A program made the translations under genes and the position numbers. A DNA stretch of 58,159 bases from Goekera deserti. Lineage in GTDB: Bacteria; Actinomycetota; Actinomycetes; Mycobacteriales; Geodermatophilaceae. Shown here piece by piece: positions 32,669 through 42,128 of the stretch. The stretch spans positions 1-58,159 of the forward strand of contig NZ_JAAGWK010000038.1 in NCBI RefSeq assembly GCF_010685995.1, read 5' to 3'. Positions within the stretch are counted from its first letter, which is position 1, and the number at the start of each line of letters is the position of its first letter. The notes beneath the pieces were generated by a model. That model had not been told where the DNA came from and searched no databases. It saw only the letters and a program-made list of their open reading frames with translations.

Positions 32669-35600
32669 TCAGCGACCGGGGACCTCGTCGGTGACCTGGT
32701 CCCGACGGCGCCGGCGCACCGCCAGCAGCGTCACGCCGCCGGCGGTCAGCACACCGGCGACGAGCAGTCCGAGCGCCCGTGCACCGGTGGCGACCGGCCC
32801 GGCCGCCCACCACCCGCCCGGGGACCCGGCAGGCCGCGCCGGCTCCGCGTCGGTGCCCGCGGCACCCGCCGAGGCACCCGGGGACGCACCCCCCGGCGAG
32901 GTCGACCCGGTCGGTGCGCGCGGGTCGCCGGGGACCGGGGGCAGCCCGTCGGTCGTGCCCGGGCCACCGCCGTCCACCGTCGGTGGGCCCGACCCGGCCC
33001 GGTCACCCGTCGGCGTCCTGCCGGCCGTGGACCCGCCGGTGGACCCGTCCGTGGACCCGGTCGTCGACCCGGTCGTCGACCCGGTCGGCGGCGGGGTCGG
33101 CGGCGGGGTGCCCGGAGGCCGGCCGGTCGTCCCGGTCGGGTCGCCCGGACCGGCGACGACCGGGGGCACCAGGTCCACCTGGATCGAGGCGACGCCGGTG
33201 ACCGAGGCCGTGCCCACGCCGGGTGGGGCGTCCGCCCGGACGACGGCCCGGTTGCCCAGGCTCCCGCGGTCCAGGTCGGCGGCGGTGATCGTGTGCAGCC
33301 GGTCGGCCGCGCACCCCATCGCCTCTCGCGGTGCCAGGACGCCGCGCTCGCAGGTCACCTCGCCGAAGGCCGGGTCGAGGACCGCGATGCCGCTCAACGT
33401 GACGTTGCCGGTGTTGCGGGCGGTGTACCGGACCTGGACCAGGTCGCCCACCACCACGGCGAGCACGGAACCCGCCGGCGGCGTGCCCGCCGGGCCGCTC
33501 GCGGCGAGGAGCGCACCGCGGTCGCCCACCGGGACGAACACCGGGCGGGCGACCGGTGTGGGCAGCGGTCGGTCGCCGGTCGGGACACGCGCGAACGTCA
33601 CCGTCAGGGTGATCTCCGGTCGGGGCGGCACCGTGCCCACCGTGGCGGTCACCGGGGCGCTGCGCACCGGCTGCAGCGTGCCGAGGCCGAGGCCGGTCGC
33701 GGTGACTGCGGTGCCGGCCCGGCCGGCGAGGACGTCGGTCTCCAGCACCTCCTGCGTCCGGTCGGCGGTGCACGGCGTCGACTGGCCGGGCAGCAGGACG
33801 GCAAGCAGGCAGGTGGCGCCCCCGGCCTGGTCCACGTCGACGGCGACCAGGGTGGCGGTGCCCACGTTGGTGACGACGGAGGTCCAGCGCACCGTGTCGC
33901 CGAGATCGGCGCCGCGGTCGCGCCCGGTGTCGGCGACCGCGCCCGCCACCGTCACCGACAGCGCGCCGACCTGCTGGGCCGGGCGGGGCACGCTGGCCGT
34001 GTGCGGCACGCTGCTGACCCGGGCACCCGTGCGGGGCTCGGCCGCCGAGGCGACCACCGTGTGCGCCACGCGCCCGGCCGACACGTCCGCGGCGGTGACC
34101 ACGTGGGCCGGACCGGTGCACGTCGTGCGGGCCAGCGGTGCCAGCACCGTGGCCTGGCAGGTCATCCGGCCGCTGACCGGGTCGGCGATGACCAGGTCGC
34201 GCAGCGTCAGCAGACCGGCGTTGGTCACCGTGACCGTCCAGTCGATCTGCTCGCCGACGTCCAGCACGCCCACACGCCCGGCGTCGGCCCAGGCGTCGGT
34301 CTGGGTGACCGACAGCAGCGGCGCGGCCGGCTGCAGGGCGACCACGGTGCCGACCGACCCGGCGAGCAGCGACGCGAGAGAGCCGCGGGGCAGGCCCGAC
34401 ACGGTCGCCCGGCCGATGATCGAGGACCCGGCGTCCAGGTCCGCCTGCGAGACCGTGCGGGGGGCCGCCGCCGTGCACGTCACGGCATCGCCCGGGTCGA
34501 GGTCCCCCGCCGGGCAGATCACGCTGCCGGCGAGCAGGTCGGCGACCTGCACGTCGGTGATGGTCGTGGTGCCGTCGTTGGTCACCCGGTAGGTCCAGGC
34601 CAGCTGGTCGCCGACCTGCGCGGGCCCGGCCACCGGCGCACCGGCACGCTGCAGCACCGGGGTGGCGGTGAACGCGACGGTCCGCCGGGCCGCGATCGCG
34701 CCGATCACGGCGGACACCGGTCCGGCCGTGACCGTGGGCGCACCGGCGTCCGGCGTCCCCGTGACCGAGGCGGCGGGGCTGACCACCGACCCGGCGAGCA
34801 GGTCGTCCTGGTCGACCAGCCGGAGCTGGGCGCTGGTGCACAGGGTGGACCCGCCGGGCTGCAGCACGCTCCGGGCGCAGCTGAACGGGCTGTTCACCGG
34901 GTCGCTGACCACCAGGCCGCTGACCGGGACGTTGCCCAGGTTGGTGACCCGGAACCGCCACTCGATGCTGTCGCCCGGTCGCGCGCCGTCGCTGCCGCCA
35001 CCGGGCAGGACCCGGCCGGCCGGGGTCAGGCCGAGCACCGGCGCCGGCGGCACCAGCGCGGACACCGCGGTCACCACCCCGACGACCGTGCTGGTGGTGC
35101 GGGGCTCGATCCCGCTGACCGCGGCCGGCAGGGTGAGCACCGTGCCCGCCTCGGCAGCCGTGATCGTGTGCTGGGTCGACGTGCACAGCGTGGCGACGCC
35201 GGGGGCGAGCACGGCCGCCTGGCACACCAGGGCACCGCCGACCGGCGAGACGACCGTGATGCCCCGCAGCGTCACGTTCCCCGTGTTGACCACCTCCACG
35301 ACCCAGGTGACGCGCTCGCCCGGCTCCACGACACCGGGTGCTCCGGTGTCGTCCCAGCGGGCGATCGTGGTGGCGACCAGCGCGGGCGCGGCGGCGACGA
35401 CCGGCTGCGGGTCCGACACCACGGCCGACACCGTCGGGGTGGTCTCCCGCGGTGCCGTGCCGACGGCGGTCGCCGGCTGGGAGATCGGCCCGCCGGCGTC
35501 CACCTCGGCCTGGGTGACCCGGTGGCTGGTGCCGCCGGCGCAGGTCGTGGACTGCCCCGGCGGCAGCGTGCTCAGGACGCAGGGGGCCGGACCGGCCAGC

Positions 35601-38600
35601 GCGTCCTCGACCCGGACGTCGCGCAGCGTGACGTTGCCGTCGTTGCGGACGACGTACGTGATGTCGATCGAGTCGTGCACCTCTGCGCCGGCCTGGTGGG
35701 ACGGCGGGTTCACGGTCGAGGTGGCGATCACCGTCAGCGACGAGCGCGGCAGCACCACGCCGACGGTCCCGGTGGCGTCGGCCGAGCGGGCGGCCGCCGC
35801 GGCGAGCACGCCGGTGCCCACGGCCGCGGCGCGGTGGGTGATCGAGCCGGCCAGCACGTCGTCCTCGGTCACCGTCTGCGGCACCGCACTCGTGCAGGTG
35901 GTCTGCGCACCGGCGTCCAGCTGGGTGACCGGGCAGGTGACCGCGCCACCGCCGGGCACGTCGAGCCCGAGGCCGACGACCCGCACGGTGCCGGAGTTCC
36001 GGACGACGTACTGCCACGTGACGATGTCCCCCGGAGCCGCGGCCGCCTGCCGCGCGGCGGGGGTCACCACGCCGGTGAGGGTCAGCTGCAACCCGGTGCT
36101 GACCGACGGGGGCACCAGGAAGCGCCCGCTGGGCGCGTTCACCGGTGCACCGTCGCGGGCAGTCGCGCCGCCGGCGGTGATCGTGGAGCCGATCTGGCCC
36201 AGGGCCACGCTGGCGGCCGTGACCAGGAACGGCGGGTCGGCACAGGTCGCCTGCTCCCCCGGCCGGAGGACGGTGCGGTCGCAGCTCATCGTCCGGTTCG
36301 GGAAGGCGACCCGCAGGTCGCGCACCGTCAGCTGCCCGGTGTTGGTGACCACCGCGCCGGCCGTGACCTGCTCGCCGACGTCGAGTGCGCCGGGCACGCC
36401 GGTGTCGGCCCACGTCGGCGTGACCACCAGGGTCAACCCGGACAGCGCAGCCGCGAGCGGGACGCCCGACGTGGCCGGCCCGAAGTCCTGGGCGTCGGTC
36501 GACCCGTACGGCACGCCGCTGACCAGTGCCCTGCCGAGCAGCACGGGTCCGGCGTCCATGTCGTCCTGGTCGACCACGTGTCCGGTCCGGCCGGTGCACG
36601 TCGTCGAGGCACCGGGGGCCAGGCTGGTCGCCAGGCAGTCCACCGGGCCGGCCACCGGGTCGGTCACCGCGAGCGCGCTCATCGTGAGGTTGCCGGCGTT
36701 GCGCAGCGTGTAGGCGTGGGAGACGGTCGCCCCGATCCCGGCGGGTGCGCTGCCCGTGGAGGAGGTCGCCGTGGCGGCGAGGGTCAGCGCCCGCACCACG
36801 GGCGCGACGGCGACGAGCCCCCGGGCGGACGGCGCCAGGGCGGGCAGGGTGCCGGCGACCGGCGTACCGGTGACGGTGCCCAGGTCGGTGACCCCGGCGC
36901 CGAGCAGGTCGTCCTCGGTCACCGTGTACGCCAGCAGGCCGGTGCACGTGGTGGACTGCCCCGGCTCGAGGGCCGGCTGGGCGCAGGGCAGCACCCGGGC
37001 GGACGGGTCCGTCACCTGGACCGCGGTGATCCGCGTGTTGCCCACGTTGGTCACCCGGTACGACCAGGTCACCGTGTCCCCGGGCAGCACGGCGTCCCGG
37101 CGGGCCGGGGTGGACACCCGCGGCTCGGCGACGATGCCCAGCCGGGGGGCGGCGGCGGACGGCGCCGTCGCGCGCGCCGCCACCCAGTCGACGGTGGTGC
37201 CGCCGCGGGGCTCGACGACGGACACGGTGGGCTGGAACGCGCGGGACCCGGCGTCCACGTCGTCCTGGGTGACCGTGTAGGTGACCCGGCAGACGGTCGC
37301 GGTGTCCGGGGCGAGCTCGGTCTGGGCGCAGCTGAGGTCGGGCTCGGTGGGGTCGCCCGGGTGCGCGGTGACCAGACCGGTCAGCGTGACGTTGCCGGAG
37401 TTGACCACGCCCACGCTGTACCGGATCCGCTCGCCGACGACGAGTGCCCGGGTGCTGTCCGGGTCGTCCCGGTCGACCGACGGCAGCAGCTGCAGCGCCG
37501 GCGACGACGCCGCGACGGGCACCGGGGCGGCTGCCGGCGGCGACGAGACCGGGACCGTCGAACCCGCGGGCAGGCCGGTGGCCACGGCGACGTCGGAGAT
37601 CGGGACGCCGGCGTCGACCTGGGCCTGGGTCACCCGGTGCGAGCGCCCGGTGGTGCAGTCGGTGGACGCGCCCGGGGCGAGGGTGCTGACCGCGCAGGTC
37701 GCCGTCCCACCCCGGGTGCCGGTCACCCCGACGCCGTCGACGGTGACGTTGCCGTAGTTGCGCACCGAGTACCGGTACTCGATCAGGTCGCGCACCTCGG
37801 CGGCGTTCTGCCGGGCCGCCGGGGTGACGGTGGCGACCGGGGTCACGGCCAGCGCGGGGCGGACCGCTGCGGTGGCCAGGGTGGCGGTGGTCATCGGGGA
37901 GCGGATCCGGCCGCCGCCGACCACGTCGATGCCGGTGGCCGTGGTGGTGTGGCCGACCGTCCCGGCGAGCACGTCGGCCTGGGTGACCAGCTGCCCGGCC
38001 GGGCCGGTGCAGGTCGTGCTCTGCCCGGCGTCCAGGCTGGTGTCGGTGCACGTCGTCCCGGGGGCGTCGACGGCGACGCCGGTGACCCGGACGTTCCCGG
38101 AGTTGCGCACCACGTACTGCCAGGTGATGCCGTCGCCCAGCTCGGCCGCGGCCTGGTGCGCCGGCGGGTCGACGACGCCGGAGACGGTCAGCGCCAGCGC
38201 GGGCCGGGCCACGGCCGGGGCGCCGGCGGTCGCCGGCAGGCTGGTGACCCGGCCGGCCGACCGCACGTCGGCCGCCGACGCCGTGGCCACCGACGTGCGC
38301 TGACCGGCGGCCACGTCGGCGGCGGTGACGGTGTACCCGGAGGACACGCACGTGGTGGAGCGGTCCGCGACGGGCGCGGGCGCGGGGTCCAGCCGGGTGC
38401 GGCCGCACACGAAGGCCGGCGCTCCCGGGGCGGTGACGACCAGGTCGGGCAGCGTCGTCCCACCGGTGTCGGTGACGGTCACCGACCAGGTGATGGCCTC
38501 CCCGACGTCCAGGGCGCCGTCGGCGTCGGCGTCGGTCCAGAGCGCGCTCTGGGTCGCCACGATGCCTGACGCCACCGGCGCCACCGGCACGGCCACGGAC

Positions 38601-41600
38601 GCCGGACCGAACGTCTGCGGGGCGCCCGCGCCGGCATCCAGGCCGGTCACCAGCGCCGTCGCCACGACGTCGCCACCGGCGTCCACCTCGCCCTGCGTCA
38701 CGCTGTGCGAGCCGGTCGTCGTGCAGGTCATCGCGACGCCCGCCTCCAGCCGGGTCTGCGGGCAGCTGACCGGCAGGCCGAAGGTGGTGTCGGTGACCGA
38801 GATGCCGATCGTGGCCACGTTGCCGACGTTGGTGACCACGTAGCTGTAGGCGATGGTGTCGCCCAGCCGTGCGGCCTGCTGGTTCGCCGCCGGGGTGACG
38901 GTCGCGTTCGAGGTGATCGTCATGGACCGGGACGCGGGGGCGACGGTCACCGATGCCGAGGCGGCGTCGTCGGCCGGGTCGGGGTCCGTGCTGCCGGCCC
39001 CGAGCACGGTGGCGGTGACGCTCGACAGTCCGCTGTCCACGGCGGTGCCGGTCAGGTCCAGCACGGTCGAGGCGCCGGCAGCCAAGGTGGGCAGCCGCCA
39101 CTCCCCCGTGGCGGCGTCGTAGCTGCCGGCGCCCGGGGTGCCGGCGGTGACGGTCAGGCCCGCCGGCCAGGTCTGCCGCACCAGCACGTCCACGGCGTCG
39201 GAGGGTCCGGTGTTGGTGAGCGTCACCCGGAAGGCGATCGGGTCGGTCTGCACCGGGGTGGGGGTGCTCGTGGTCTGGGTCAGCGCGAGGTCGGCGACGC
39301 GGACCACCGGGATGCTGCCGGTCACCGTGTCGTCGGTGGCGTCCGGGTCGGGGGACGCGGCACCGACCGTGCGGGTGCGGCTGAACGTGCTCCCCGCGAA
39401 CGACGCCGGCAGCTGCGTGTCGAACCGCACCGGCCAGGTCGCGCCGGCAGCCAGCGTGGCCAGCGTGCACACGTAGGAGCCGCCGTCGACCGAGACGCCG
39501 GCGGCGACCTGGCCCTCGAACGTGCACGAGCCCGAGGAGGGCGTGACCACCGGCAGCGGCTGCCCGGCCGGGATGGCCTGGCGCAGCACGACGCCCTCGG
39601 CCCGGGTCGGCCCGGCGTTGCCGACCACCGCCGTCGACCGGACCGGCCCGCCGGCGACGACCCGGTCGGTGCGCCCGGTCGCCGGGTCCTCGAACGACTG
39701 GCTGACGGCGAGGTCGGCCTCCAGCACCACCTCGACGGCCGCGACCCCGGTGTTGTCGGCCGGGTCCGGGTCCTCGGTCGTGGAGATGACCGTGACGCTG
39801 GCCTGGCCCGGTCCCTCCTCCGCGTCCGGGTCGACCTGCACCGTTCCGGTGAACTGGACGACGCCGGTGGGGGGTGTGGTGCCCGCGTCGTAGGGGTCCA
39901 GGCTGGGGATGGTGCACCCGGTGGGCGTGCAGAGGGGGCTGGCCGGCAGGACGAGCGTCAGCCCCGGCGGCAGGCTGGTGCTGAACGACACGTTGCGGGC
40001 CGTCGACGGGCCGTCGTTGCGGACGGTGAGCGTGTAGGGCATGGAGCCACCGGGGCGTGCCGTGCTCGGGGCAACGACCAGGGTCGCGACGAGGTCGGCC
40101 CGAGCGTTCCCGCCGGAGGTCACCGCGGCGGTGTTGTCGGCCGGCTGGGGGTCCGGCGTCGCCGCGACGACGGCCATGGCGTTGCCGACCTCGCCACCGC
40201 CGCCCGGGCTGAGCGTCATCGTCACGGTGACCGTGGTCGACGCGCCGACGGCGAGGTCGGGCACCTGGCACTCGACGGTGTCCGCGGCGGTCACGGTGCA
40301 GGTGCCGCCCGGCACCGTCGCCCGCGGGTTCGTCGACCCGGCGGGCACCGGGTCGGACAGCACGATCGACCGGGCCACGGACGGCCCGAGGTTGCTGATC
40401 GTGGCGGTGTAGGTGACGTCCGATCCCGCGGTCGGGGGCATCGGTGCGTAGGTCAGGCCGAGCCTGAGGTCCGCCGACGCGGTCACCGTGGAGGTGACGG
40501 AGGCAGCGTTGTCGGCCGACGCCGGGTCGTAGAGGGCTCCGCCGGCCACCGCGGTGGCCGTGTACTGCACACCGGGGGTGGCGCCGGCCGGCACCGTCCC
40601 GGTGACGTCGACGGACGCGGAGGCGCCCGACGCGACGGTGCCCACGGTGCAGGTGACCGTGGTGGAGCCGGGCGGGACAGCCGCGCACGAGCCGCTGGAC
40701 GGCGTGGCGGTGATCGCGGTGAGCCCGGACGGCAGCGCGACGGTCAGCGTGGTGCCCGGGGAGGCACCCGGCCCGGACGACCGCACGCCCGCGCGGTAGG
40801 TCACCGGCGCGCCGGCCACCAGCGTCGCCGTCTGCTGGGTCAGGGAGGCGGTGAGGTCCGCCGCGTCGGCCACCGGGGTGGACACGGTGTTCGTCGTCGA
40901 CGTCCGGCCGCTGGAGGTGAGCGGGTCGGTGTAGGTGACCACCGCGTCGTCGGTGATCGTGCCGGCCGCGCTCGCCCGGTCGACCCGGACCTGGTACCGG
41001 ACGCTGCGGACGCCGCCCGGCGGGAGCGACCCACCGGCGGTCGACCCGGCCCCGGAGCCCAGCCGGACCCGTACCACCCGGTTCGCCGCGTCGTACTCGC
41101 CGGTGTCGTCGCCGGCCGGGTCGGAGGCGACCGTGGTCGTCGTCCCGTTCACCGACCTGATCGAGCCGGGCACGTAGGTCACCCCCGCCGGCAGGACGTC
41201 GGCGACGACCGTGTCGGTGCCTGCGCTGCCGCCCGCGTTGGTCGCGGTGACCGTGTAGGTCAGCAGGTCGCCCACGTTCACCGCACCGCTCGGCGTCACC
41301 TGCGCGGTGGCCACCACGCAGGGCACGGACCCGAAGGAGACGGCGTCCACCAGGTTGCCGAGGGCCTGGGCGGTCGCCGTGGACAGCCCGGTCAGGCCCA
41401 GCCGGGTCGTCGTCTGCCCGGGCGGGACCGTGTAGAGCCCGGAGTACCTGGTCCAGGTCGTCGAGTCGGTCAACGTCGCCTGCCGCGCCAGGGTGCCGGT
41501 CGGGGCACCGATGTCCACGGCCATCGTGTCCGTGCCGAACCGGCCGCGGTGCGCCAGCTCCCAGCGCAGCAGCTGCCCCGGCGTCGTGGCGATGTCCTGG

Positions 41601-41941
41601 TAGGCGGTGGTGCCCTGGGCGGCGTTGAGCTTGAGGTACTGCTCGCCGGAGTAGCGGTTGTAGTCGTAGTTGTGCAGCTCCAGGTAGCGCTGGAACACGG
41701 CGGTCGTCCGCCACCCCGGCACGTTGCCGTTGGCGTACTGCTGCTCGCCGTTCCGGACGGTCATGACCGGCTGCTCGAAGTCGCCGTTGACCAGCGTGGT
41801 GGCGGCGCACGAGGTGGGGCTCTGCACGGCCCGGGCCGGTTCCGCCCACAGCGTGAGCGCCCCGGCCGTCAGGACCGTGAGGGCAGCGGCGAGCAGCAGG
41901 CCGACGATCCGCAGCGCGCGGCTCCGGGGTCCTGTGCCCAT
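32669..41941 (-). CDS. Giant secreted DUF11/DUF7507-repeat paralogue, degenerate anchor
   Basis: About 3090 residues, paralogous to the next gene downstream. It has the same signal peptide ending (ARAVQSPTSC), the same N-terminal domain (LRWELAHRGRFGTD, YTVPPGQTTTRLG) and six DUF11 repeats, but sixteen DUF7507-type repeats arranged (A-B-C)x5 plus D (about 38930 to 33170). A Pro/Thr/Gly-rich linker with short tandem repeats follows. The C-terminal helix and basic tail are preceded by PVATG rather than LAxTG or LPxTG, so sortase anchoring is doubtful and a plain membrane anchor is possible. The ATG at 41941 has a GGAGG site 8 nt upstream. Divergent from hyuA. Confidence 0.9.
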   Translation of the reverse strand: MGTGPRSRALRIVGLLLAAALTVLTAGALTLWAEPARAVQSPTSCAATTLVNGDFEQPVMTVRNGEQQYANGNVPGWRTTAVFQRYLELHNYDYNRYSGEQYLKLNAAQGTTAYQDIATTPGQLLRWELAHRGRFGTDTMAVDIGAPTGTLARQATLTDSTTWTRYSGLYTVPPGQTTTRLGLTGLSTATAQALGNLVDAVSFGSVPCVVATAQVTPSGAVNVGDLLTYTVTATNAGGSAGTDTVVADVLPAGVTYVPGSIRSVNGTTTTVASDPAGDDTGEYDAANRVVRVRLGSGAGSTAGGSLPPGGVRSVRYQVRVDRASAAGTITDDAVVTYTDPLTSSGRTSTTNTVSTPVADAADLTASLTQQTATLVAGAPVTYRAGVRSSGPGASPGTTLTVALPSGLTAITATPSSGSCAAVPPGSTTVTCTVGTVASGASASVDVTGTVPAGATPGVQYTATAVAGGALYDPASADNAASVTSTVTASADLRLGLTYAPMPPTAGSDVTYTATISNLGPSVARSIVLSDPVPAGSTNPRATVPGGTCTVTAADTVECQVPDLAVGASTTVTVTMTLSPGGGGEVGNAMAVVAATPDPQPADNTAAVTSGGNARADLVATLVVAPSTARPGGSMPYTLTVRNDGPSTARNVSFSTSLPPGLTLVLPASPLCTPTGCTIPSLDPYDAGTTPPTGVVQFTGTVQVDPDAEEGPGQASVTVISTTEDPDPADNTGVAAVEVVLEADLAVSQSFEDPATGRTDRVVAGGPVRSTAVVGNAGPTRAEGVVLRQAIPAGQPLPVVTPSSGSCTFEGQVAAGVSVDGGSYVCTLATLAAGATWPVRFDTQLPASFAGSTFSRTRTVGAASPDPDATDDTVTGSIPVVRVADLALTQTTSTPTPVQTDPIAFRVTLTNTGPSDAVDVLVRQTWPAGLTVTAGTPGAGSYDAATGEWRLPTLAAGASTVLDLTGTAVDSGLSSVTATVLGAGSTDPDPADDAASASVTVAPASRSMTITSNATVTPAANQQAARLGDTIAYSYVVTNVGNVATIGISVTDTTFGLPVSCPQTRLEAGVAMTCTTTGSHSVTQGEVDAGGDVVATALVTGLDAGAGAPQTFGPASVAVPVAPVASGIVATQSALWTDADADGALDVGEAITWSVTVTDTGGTTLPDLVVTAPGAPAFVCGRTRLDPAPAPVADRSTTCVSSGYTVTAADVAAGQRTSVATASAADVRSAGRVTSLPATAGAPAVARPALALTVSGVVDPPAHQAAAELGDGITWQYVVRNSGNVRVTGVAVDAPGTTCTDTSLDAGQSTTCTGPAGQLVTQADVLAGTVGHTTTATGIDVVGGGRIRSPMTTATLATAAVRPALAVTPVATVTPAARQNAAEVRDLIEYRYSVRNYGNVTVDGVGVTGTRGGTATCAVSTLAPGASTDCTTGRSHRVTQAQVDAGVPISDVAVATGLPAGSTVPVSSPPAAAPVPVAASSPALQLLPSVDRDDPDSTRALVVGERIRYSVGVVNSGNVTLTGLVTAHPGDPTEPDLSCAQTELAPDTATVCRVTYTVTQDDVDAGSRAFQPTVSVVEPRGGTTVDWVAARATAPSAAAPRLGIVAEPRVSTPARRDAVLPGDTVTWSYRVTNVGNTRITAVQVTDPSARVLPCAQPALEPGQSTTCTGLLAYTVTEDDLLGAGVTDLGTVTGTPVAGTLPALAPSARGLVAVAPVVRALTLAATATSSTGSAPAGIGATVSHAYTLRNAGNLTMSALAVTDPVAGPVDCLATSLAPGASTTCTGRTGHVVDQDDMDAGPVLLGRALVSGVPYGSTDAQDFGPATSGVPLAAALSGLTLVVTPTWADTGVPGALDVGEQVTAGAVVTNTGQLTVRDLRVAFPNRTMSCDRTVLRPGEQATCADPPFLVTAASVALGQIGSTITAGGATARDGAPVNAPSGRFLVPPSVSTGLQLTLTGVVTPAARQAAAAPGDIVTWQYVVRNSGTVRVVGLGLDVPGGGAVTCPVTQLDAGAQTTCTSAVPQTVTEDDVLAGSITHRAAAVGTGVLAAAAARSADATGTVGVVLPRSSLTVIATSTVNPPSHQAGAEVHDSIDITYVVRNDGNVTLRDVRVEDALAGPAPCVLSTLPPGQSTTCAGGTSHRVTQAEVDAGGPISQPATAVGTAPRETTPTVSAVVSDPQPVVAAAPALVATTIARWDDTGAPGVVEPGERVTWVVEVVNTGNVTLRGITVVSPVGGALVCQAAVLAPGVATLCTSTQHTITAAEAGTVLTLPAAVSGIEPRTTSTVVGVVTAVSALVPPAPVLGLTPAGRVLPGGGSDGARPGDSIEWRFRVTNLGNVPVSGLVVSDPVNSPFSCARSVLQPGGSTLCTSAQLRLVDQDDLLAGSVVSPAASVTGTPDAGAPTVTAGPVSAVIGAIAARRTVAFTATPVLQRAGAPVAGPAQVGDQLAWTYRVTNDGTTTITDVQVADLLAGSVICPAGDLDPGDAVTCTAAAPRTVSQADLDAGSSIIGRATVSGLPRGSLASLLAGSVGTVVALQPAAPLLSVTQTDAWADAGRVGVLDVGEQIDWTVTVTNAGLLTLRDLVIADPVSGRMTCQATVLAPLARTTCTGPAHVVTAADVSAGRVAHTVVASAAEPRTGARVSSVPHTASVPRPAQQVGALSVTVAGAVADTGRDRGADLGDTVRWTSVVTNVGTATLVAVDVDQAGGATCLLAVLLPGQSTPCTADRTQEVLETDVLAGRAGTAVTATGLGLGTLQPVRSAPVTATVGTVPPRPEITLTVTFARVPTGDRPLPTPVARPVFVPVGDRGALLAASGPAGTPPAGSVLAVVVGDLVQVRYTARNTGNVTLSGIAVLDPAFGEVTCERGVLAPREAMGCAADRLHTITAADLDRGSLGNRAVVRADAPPGVGTASVTGVASIQVDLVPPVVAGPGDPTGTTGRPPGTPPPTPPPTGSTTGSTTGSTDGSTGGSTAGRTPTGDRAGSGPPTVDGGGPGTTDGLPPVPGDPRAPTGSTSPGGASPGASAGAAGTDAEPARPAGSPGGWWAAGPVATGARALGLLVAGVLTAGGVTLLAVRRRRRDQVTDEVPGR

Positions 41942-42116
41942 CGCGTCCACCTCCAGTCCCGGAGCCCCGTGACCAGGGCCGGCGGGACGACTCTGGGACC
42001 ACTGGTGCGCGGGTTGCGGGACGTGGACGTGTGCCGGCTGCGATTCGTCGAGCGACCGCATCCCGGCTGTCGACACGGAGACGCGGACCGGGTCACCCGC
42101 CGGCCGGTGGCCGCCC

Positions 42117-42128
42117 TACGTTGTGGTC
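42117..42128 (+). promoter_or_regulatory. Leaderless -10 box of hyuA
   Basis: TACGTT (42117-42122) is followed after 6 nt by the ATG at 42129, with no Shine-Dalgarno sequence. This supports ATG 42129 over the GTG at 42123. Confidence 0.5.

Noticed and set aside
32288-38569. Second very long plus-strand frame (about 2090 codons) and a minus-strand frame of about 3000 codons at 33003-42002
   Set aside because: Both are out-of-phase shadows of the 3090-aa repeat protein; composition is Arg/Gly/Pro-rich and no start signal or domain supports them.
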